DNA of 64,000 nucleotides from Deroplatys truncata (lineage: Eukaryota; Arthropoda; Insecta; Mantodea; Mantidae). The position numbers and the translations under genes were made by a program. The notes beneath the pieces were generated by a model that was not told the DNA's origin, did no database searches, and worked only from the letters and a program-made list of their open reading frames with translations. The DNA lies in the NCBI GenBank assembly GCA_030765065.1, contig CM060980.1, forward strand, positions 59,380,364-59,444,363, in the 5' to 3' direction. Of the stretch, positions 58,216 to 64,000 are shown in pieces (the stretch's first letter is position 1; each line of letters starts with the position of its first letter).

Positions 58216-58224
58216 AGAAGATCA

Positions 58225-58560
58225 AAATGTTCTACCTTTCTATTTTGACAAATTGTATGTTTTATGTAATTTTGTCTTTATCTCATGGTTTCCTAGTGAG
58301 ACATAATTATAGCAAATTCATTCAGAACTAAGATACCATCGAAGGCAATTTTTAGAATTCAAGATATATACATTATATTTCTAATATATGGAACATGTGA
58401 TATTTTAATTAAAATTTCTAGATCTGTTTTTGAAAACATAAAAGAATAACAAATACTTTTCCATATAAGTTTAAGGATGGGAAATGTTTTAGAACGTTCC
58501 GTGTTGCAACCTGGAAAATGCTGGACGTAAATCCCAAGTTTACTACTCTTCCGATTTTGT
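58225..58560 (+). repeat. HEL-like element, central fragment (copy 18)
   Basis: 'gttttatgtaattttgtctt', 'agaattcaagatatatacat', 'tattttaattaaaatttcta' and 'ccatataagtttaaggatgg' blocks follow the element order. Both ends are lost. Confidence 0.6.
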
Positions 58561-58659
58561 TCCTCGCGATTTTGGCGTAGATGGAAGGGTTATGCATGAA
58601 AATTGGGAGCAGTATACCCGGTACTTTGTACTGTAGTGACACTCATGCGGGGGTGATCA

Positions 58660-60110
58660 CTGGTGAAACCCAGAGCCACTGGGTTGTCTACAGGAAGGCA
58701 TTGATATCTCATAAGGAATACTGGTTAAAATACTAAAAAAGGATCGGATTCCTGAAGGAGAAGTTCCATTTTTCCTGAAGACTTACTCTTTGCCTAACGG
58801 TGCCCACACTACTGTGAGGTTAAAATATCTTGAATCTGGATAACGACAAATCTCAATGAAGTAAGGCTCAAGAAAATATACATTTTGAAGTACCGGAAGC
58901 TAAAGATCTCCCTGAAGTTTCAAGGTGCCTTCGAACCTGGCTTACCACAATTGAGGACTTACAGGTACTTTTTCGCAAGGTAAGGCGACTTAATCAAGGA
59001 CCGAATACTTAGCACTGGAAGGTGCTTGATAGGCAGAAAATTCGGTGGGTTAAGTACTAATTTTGTTAATTGAACAGGAATCTGTCAATGTAGCTAAAGT
59101 GGCAATAAGGGGGCTACAGGGGGTTGGAAAAATAGGGCTAGAGGCAATTGGAAAAGGATTTATTGGGATTGTTGCCAATCCCAATAAATCAAGTATAGGG
59201 GACGAAGTGCCTGAGAAGACAATGGGAAAAGAAACACAGGAGGCCCTAGAGACTCAGGACACCCAGACCAACTAAGGTAATTACTATATACTTCGGTATG
59301 GATAAGGTGTCGATAGTAAAAAAATGTTCGTCACAGTAAGACAACAACTGCTGGCTCATTCAGGGAGCTAGCTGACAAAGCTCTTGATATAGATCTTATA
59401 TAAGAATATTTAATTATAGGGCAAGAAGAGATATAAACATTACCAGTGGATCTGTAATTATCACAGGCAGCACGTATTCAGAATATGCATATACATAAGA
59501 ATTGGTTAAAGGTGAAACCTATTTTAAAGTTTTGTTCCAGGTAAATAATAACCGTTGAAATATACTGAAGGATGGAGAATGCAGAAGGGCTGTTTTACTG
59601 ACTTCTGCTTATCTCCTTTGTGAAGAAGAGGACCGACAAACACTGACGTGCCTCATTAATTATGGAGGAATACCCGGAAAGGAACTCATGCCTGTGTGTG
59701 ATGCCAATGCCCACCGCGCTATGTGGAGGAACAGCGACACCAGCAGAAGAGGAGTCTTATTTTAGAATATTTGGTATATTATCAATCAAGACAACGAACC
59801 TGCATTCATCAATGTTTTGAAAAAGAGGTTTATAGCTAATCATGCGGAGAAGTGGCATGTATCTAATGATACCTCTTTGATAGATCACAGATACAGATAG
59901 TTTAAAATAGGATCACAAATATTCGGACTTACGACTTTCATAAATCCGAAGAACACTGATTAGGATTTATATCGTAAGTGCCTGCCAGTTTTAGTTCAAG
60001 GAATATCGAAGAACATAATGTTCATTGATGGTCTTGGAGTTAGATGCACTGCTACTATTGAAGGTCTGTTAAGCCTACTTCCTTTGGGTGAAACGGGAAG
60101 CAAAAGCTAG
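58660..60110 (+). pseudogene. Decayed LINE 5' half: ORF1 C-terminus and ORF2 endonuclease
   Basis: ORF1 part: broken frames read AKDLPEVSRCLRTWL (about 58899-58943), RRLNQGPNT and HWKVLDRQK (about 58985-59040), then an open 70-codon frame at 59063-59275 (IEQESVNVAKV...). These resemble the DUF4780-type ORF1 of insect non-LTR elements. ORF2 part, from about 59322: NVRHSKTTTAG, matching the 'NxxHSK' start of R1/LOA-like endonucleases, then ELADKALDIDLI. At about 59590-59890 come TSAYLLCEEED, VCDANAHRAMW (the catalytic 'CDANAHHxxWG' block), SDTSRRGV, DNEPAFI, EKWHVSNDTSLIDHR (the 'WHVS..SLSDHR' block). Many stops make it non-functional. Clade assignment is tentative. Confidence 0.78.
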
Positions 60111-61136
60111 TAATACAGTCTTATGAGTAATGACACTATACAACAGAGTTCTATTTTCTATGGACCCCTGAACTTTCCAAAGGACAATAGTCTGGATTGC
60201 ATTTTGTATGTGAATACAGAAATAATTATTTCAAAAGGATCAGAAGAAAATTAATTCACGATTTCATTTTCATTAGCTCATGCTTCCAAAGAGGGCCTAT
60301 TTGATTTACTGAAGGATCAAAAACCATTTTAAAGACATAATGCAGCTATTTTCAGCTTTATAAGAAATCACAGGTTCACTATTAGCCTACTGAGATTTTG
60401 GACACTGCTGGTAAGGAATCTGCATCAATTATTTCCTGAATTATAAGTTTCAGGGCCATGAATATTACTTTATTTTGTCTGTTTTACATCAGTTTTCCTT
60501 CCCACTTTATTGTTATTTATTGCTTTGGTAACCGAATTTATATCTAAGCTTTTGCACTGTTACTTCAACTTTAGACATTATTTCTTGAGGGGATTTGTCC
60601 TTCATTACAGGGAATACCCGAGACTTGCTAAATAAGGCAGCACGATATTTTGAGCAGTTTTCCAAAGATTATTGGTGGCACAGAATCCTTTGCAGTAGAA
60701 CAAAGCAGACCAGCAGCATGGCTTGGCAAATCTGTGCCACTAACACAGAGTCAGTAGAATATTACCACTCGGACAACGATGCTGCGTGTTCAAAAACTGT
60801 AGACGACAGGAGCAAAATACTCGTATTGAAATGATGAAGATGACTGTGAAGTGTATATTTATGTAAGAGGATGTGTTTATTCTTACGAAAAAGACTTTGT
60901 TCTCGTTCAGTTTAATATGTAATCACAGATAGCGTTTATAAGGGTGTTTCTGTGACCTTGTTACAAACTGTCAGGAATAATGAAGGATGGTGTATGGATC
61001 AATTTGGGAGTTGCAGCCCAGGTTCGCTAACTTCCCTGTTGCAAGTTGATACAATAAATCCGTTTTGGGATTATTTATTAAGGTAGAATTACAATAATAC
61101 GATATAATGTTGATAAATCAGTATGTTTTATACGTG
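60111..61136. other. Unassigned interval
   Basis: May hold further decayed LINE ORF2 sequence near 60120-60440, but I cannot match RT motifs. Confidence 0.4.
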
Positions 61137-61949
61137 ATATTCAAAATGACGTCCCTCGGTGTCAATGCAGCTCTGACAACGTCGCAAGAGGTTCTGTCGC
61201 ATCCCAACGAAGACTCCTGGAGTCGTGCGAACATATCAATGACATCCTCTGAGTCTCTACAGGTGTCTCGTAGACCAGAGATTTCACATGTCTCCGCAAG
61301 TAAAAATCAAGTGGTACCAGATCAGGCGAGCAAGCTGGCCATGAAACAGGAGCTCCTCTGTTTATGCCATTGCCTGGGAAGGTTGGATTAAGATAGTCAA
61401 GTGCACCATGTTGGAGTGAGGAGGGGCCGGTCATGCTGGAACCACATGTGTTGACGGACAACAAGTGGGGCATGTTCTAAACGGTCATGAAGTGCATACT
61501 GGACACGGTGTACCCTGGACCATTAAGCGAGCTGCAAGAAAATATGGACATTATGTTATTAACTATGCATAGATGTTCGCTGCAATTATGTATTGATGGC
61601 CTCTCAAAGCTGCAGCGTAATCGGTCCATACGTGAATATTCGAGCTATTCAATACTTCATCCCTGTGGGTGAAAAGTACATTTGGCGGGAAGTGAGCCTC
61701 AACAGACTGCGGCGCACAAAGCATGAATTTTTGTGGATGGTAGGGGTGCAGCTGGTGTTCCTGCAGTATTAATCAAACAAAACTTGAACCAACGACACCC
61801 ATTTATGTGTGAGTGCTCGTATACTTGGTGTAGGTTCCTCAATCATATGATCCAGCACAGCTTCGTCCATGTCGAGTGTTCGTACTTTCGTCTTGCTTCT
61901 TGGTCATCGAGTTGCGGTATCAGTTGCCCTGTTTCTGGTAATCGCTACA
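61137..61949 (-). pseudogene. Tc1/mariner-superfamily transposase pseudogene
   Basis: On the minus strand, broken frames read in order a RLPETGQL remnant (about 61943-61920), KVRTLDMDEAVLDHMIEE (HTH region, about 61885-61830), FTHRDEVLNSSNIHVW and ALRGHQYIIAANIYA (about 61667-61565, central catalytic fold), HMWFQHD (about 61450-61430), then FPGNGINRGAPVSWPACSPDL and PLDFYL (about 61385-61310), where SPDL..PLDF holds the third acidic residue, and SLVYETPVE. Stops and frameshifts occur throughout. The 5' end is interrupted by a retroposon at 61950. Confidence 0.82.
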
Positions 61950-62917
61950 GTCTTTTTTTTTTCTCTTTTTTTCGAGTGGAGGAGAAAATGATTTAATCAC
62001 TTACCCCAGCCCCGATGGGAGTCGGGACTGGGAGTGTGGGACTCACCGAGGCGTCGGCATACCCACTAAAAACTCCTCCACCGGATTCAAAGGAAAGGTT
62101 TGCTGCGGTACCGCCTAAAGCACCCGCGCAGTCCGAGGTGATGATTAGAACTGGGCCGCAGTGCGGTCGCCAGTGGAGTAAGGATGTGTGCTAGGAGACA
62201 GGCTTGACCAAGGCCCAGCCTGCCCCCTAGCGAAGTGAAGGAGAAGATAGTTGGGATTCCTGGTGATAATGTGTTAATGTCGTTTGGGTTTGCGGTGAGG
62301 ATGAGGTTGGGAAGAGGATTGGGAGGGGTGTGGCATCACTTGGGATTCAAGGAAGTTTCGGATCAGGATGTATCCTTCCTGCAGGTGGTCGTAGTTGGCG
62401 CTGAGCGTCTTGAAGTTCTCTGTGATGGAGTTCCTGGTGCTGGTATGCAGCTCTCGAATCCCTTCGACTGAGGCGCCGAGGGCGCCCAGTCTCGTGGACC
62501 GGTCGTCGCTGCCGTCGGTGTATGGCTCGACAAGGTGGGACTCGATTCTTCCCAGCTTGCGCTGGGCCGACGCGAGAATCCCATCTTCGTCCTGCAGCTT
62601 GTGGATCTTGTTGGTGAGCGTAGTTATCACCCTGGCCGAAGTTCGCTGCTTGGCCTCCACGGCCGAAAGGCGCGTGAAGGTTGCACGGCTCAGCTCAGCC
62701 AGTTGTGAGGTGAAGTCCTGTATGCCTGCCTGTATAGCTGACAGGAGGCGTTGAATTCCGCGGTGCTCTTCATCAGTGATGCCGTGCTGAGCCCTCCCTG
62801 AGGGCTGCGTCAGGTGGTCGTCTGAAGTAGCTGATGTCGTTGACGATGCTGGTGTCGCTGAAGTTGCTGGTGTTGGAAACGTGGCATGAGCTGGGTGTTC
62901 CTTTCGTGGATATTTAG
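61950..62917 (-). mobile_element. poly(A) retroposon with unrecognised ORF (copy 2, longer)
   Basis: On the plus strand it begins with the reversed poly(A) tail and 'cgagtggaggagaaaatgat' and ends near 62917. Flanking 9-mers ATCGCTACA (61941-61949) and ACCGTTACA (62918-62926) look like a diverged target duplication. The 3' part matches 56593-56895 closely. It has inserted into the Tc1-like pseudogene. Confidence 0.82.
62274..62917 (-). CDS. Uncharacterised retroposon ORF (5'-truncated)
   Basis: A minus-strand frame is open for about 214 codons from the insertion boundary to the TAA at 62274, with no ATG before 62660. Order: a Pro/Thr/Ser/Ala-rich linker; EEHRGIQRLLSAIQAGIQDF; a helical, probably coiled-coil middle (LAELSRATFTRLSAVEAKQR); LGALGASVEGIREL; YDHLQEGYILIRNFLE; then a Pro/His/Ser tail ending RKPKRH. 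The last third matches the truncated copy at 56376-56592. It has no RT, endonuclease or zinc-knuckle motif. Whether it is an ORF1-like chaperone, a captured host gene or the only protein of the element is unknown. Confidence 0.55.
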
Positions 62918-62926
62918 ACCGTTACA

Positions 62927-64000
62927 ATAATGTTGCTTCCCGACCCTTGCCACTTGCTTATTCGTAGTTGCCAGTTACACAACCGTGCACCTTTCTATTT
63001 CACTTTGGAATGAACAAGTGAACCCTGCAACAAGTAAAACACAACCTGCAACCTAAACACTCGTATATCAAGACCAACCATGTTTTAGTATACATCACGC
63101 CACCTCTTGAGTTGGTAGAGAACTTTCTCAATCTCTCTTGTGTTCGCCGGAAACTATAGATACAAACAACAGTTTTTTGTAATAACTCACAAGGGAGACA
63201 TTTCCAGACCAGGGTTCCTTATTTCAAATTAATCCATTTAACATTCTGCAACATCCCTATACGTTTGTAGCAGGTCACAAAAACATTCTGTGATCATAAG
63301 CAAGTATAGGAATTCTTAAGCAGTTGGCTTCAAGTTATGTACACTCCAACCATTATACCGCAAACAATCCTGTAATGATAATGGTTTGAATGTACATTGT
63401 ACATAACAGAGGCCAAGGATCAGAGACAGGCAAGTAAAAAGTTATCCGAATGCTGTCTGCAAACGCCAAAAGACTATGAGGAAACATAGAGGGAACAGTT
63501 TGTTATCTCCGACCTGCCATTGATACTTCAACATCATTTACTTCCATTCTCACATTAGTGCTTGGCCTGATCACTTAGCGAAGGATTTGCTACAAATTAA
63601 CAGTTGTTTGGAATGTCCATTATATGCTTTAAGCGGTAATTTCTACATCCTCGTTTTACGTTTGTGTTTAGATTGGCGAATTTTGAGGGAACTTTTGCAT
63701 TTTTTTAGGAAAGCTGTTGTAGACTGGAAAGACAGTATTATTTATTTATATGAAATGGTTAATCAGATTCAGATAAGAAAATATTGTATATCAGAGGGAC
63801 ATAGAATAGGGAAAGGAGCTGGAGGAGTTGCACTTCATCACCCACCTTATTCATTATCTACTAGGTGAAGAATAATTTTCATCACAAGGGAGGAGCGGTA
63901 ATAGCAGGAATACGAAGCACAATTTTTGGTGATGTGGTACAGCCAGAAAAGAAGGAACATACCTTAAAGGGTGTTCAAAATAGATGAGTGAAGATACTAA
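62927..64000. other. Unassigned interval to window end
   Basis: May start with the N-terminal remainder of the Tc1-like gene (to about 63050), but the match is weak. Nothing else recognised. Confidence 0.4.

Noticed and set aside
61960..62130. T-rich run and inverted GC-rich segment considered as a separate MITE
   Set aside because: It is the reverse complement of the 3' end of the retroposon at 56376-56912, so it is the poly(A) end of copy 2.
1..64000. CRISPR array, bacterial operon or phage island
   Set aside because: No regularly spaced direct repeats with unique spacers, no clustered same-strand bacterial ORFs, and repeat content is eukaryotic throughout.

Overview
The window looks like intergenic or intronic DNA from a large, AT-rich arthropod genome, most likely an insect. 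I infer this from the repeat content: several unrelated tRNA-derived SINE families, Gypsy-type LTR elements, insect-type non-LTR elements, mariner, Tc1-like, pogo-like, hAT-like and piggyBac-like DNA transposons, and long microsatellites. A cockroach-, stick-insect- or cricket-like lineage is plausible but not provable here. No host protein gene, intact tRNA, rRNA or CRISPR is visible. One exon-like open frame at about 37.5-37.8 kb is unrecognised.

Layout. 0.2-0.65 kb: end of a dispersed element (here 'HEL-like') with a nested SINE. 1.64-6.28 kb: complete LTR retrotransposon on the minus strand with two 1300-bp LTRs, a GGCT target duplication and one 443-codon chimeric ORF. 6.9-7.7 kb: HEL-like copy. 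8.5-9.6 kb: a 1.1-kb ACAT-rich array. 10.2-12.35 kb: a piggyBac-like MITE next to a hAT-like MITE, both with target duplications. 13.3-24.7 kb: LINE tails, SINEs, an old solo LTR and HEL-like copies. 25-41 kb: HEL-like copies, two solo LTRs of a second LTR family, a 72-bp minisatellite (31.6-32.4 kb) and SINEs. 41-46 kb: mostly unassigned. 46.04-48.28 kb: a pogo-like transposon with complete ends and a core-deleted transposase. 50.55-51.56 kb: third solo LTR of family 2. 56.2-57.2 kb: mariner interrupted by a poly(A) retroposon. 57.6-58.2 kb: SINEs. 58.6-60.1 kb: 5' half of a decayed LINE. 61.1-62.9 kb: Tc1-like pseudogene interrupted by a second copy of the same retroposon.

The most unusual signals are as follows. 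(1) A young LTR element, with only one LTR difference noticed, whose single ORF joins a Gag-like N-terminus, about twenty 11-residue repeats and an integrase C-terminal tail, with protease, RT, RNase H and integrase core missing. (2) LTR 3' ends of two related families that contain reiterated primer-binding-site-like motifs about 45-55 bp apart, as if the LTRs grew by absorbing successive PBS copies. Three solo LTRs with perfect 4-bp target duplications and one older solo LTR support the boundaries. (3) A HEL-like non-autonomous family with about eighteen copies or fragments in 64 kb, carrying a terminal hairpin and an internal CA/GACA microsatellite seed. (4) A poly(A)-tailed retroposon with an unrecognised coiled-coil ORF ending in a basic tail. 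All coordinates for diverged repeats are approximate because they were read by eye.
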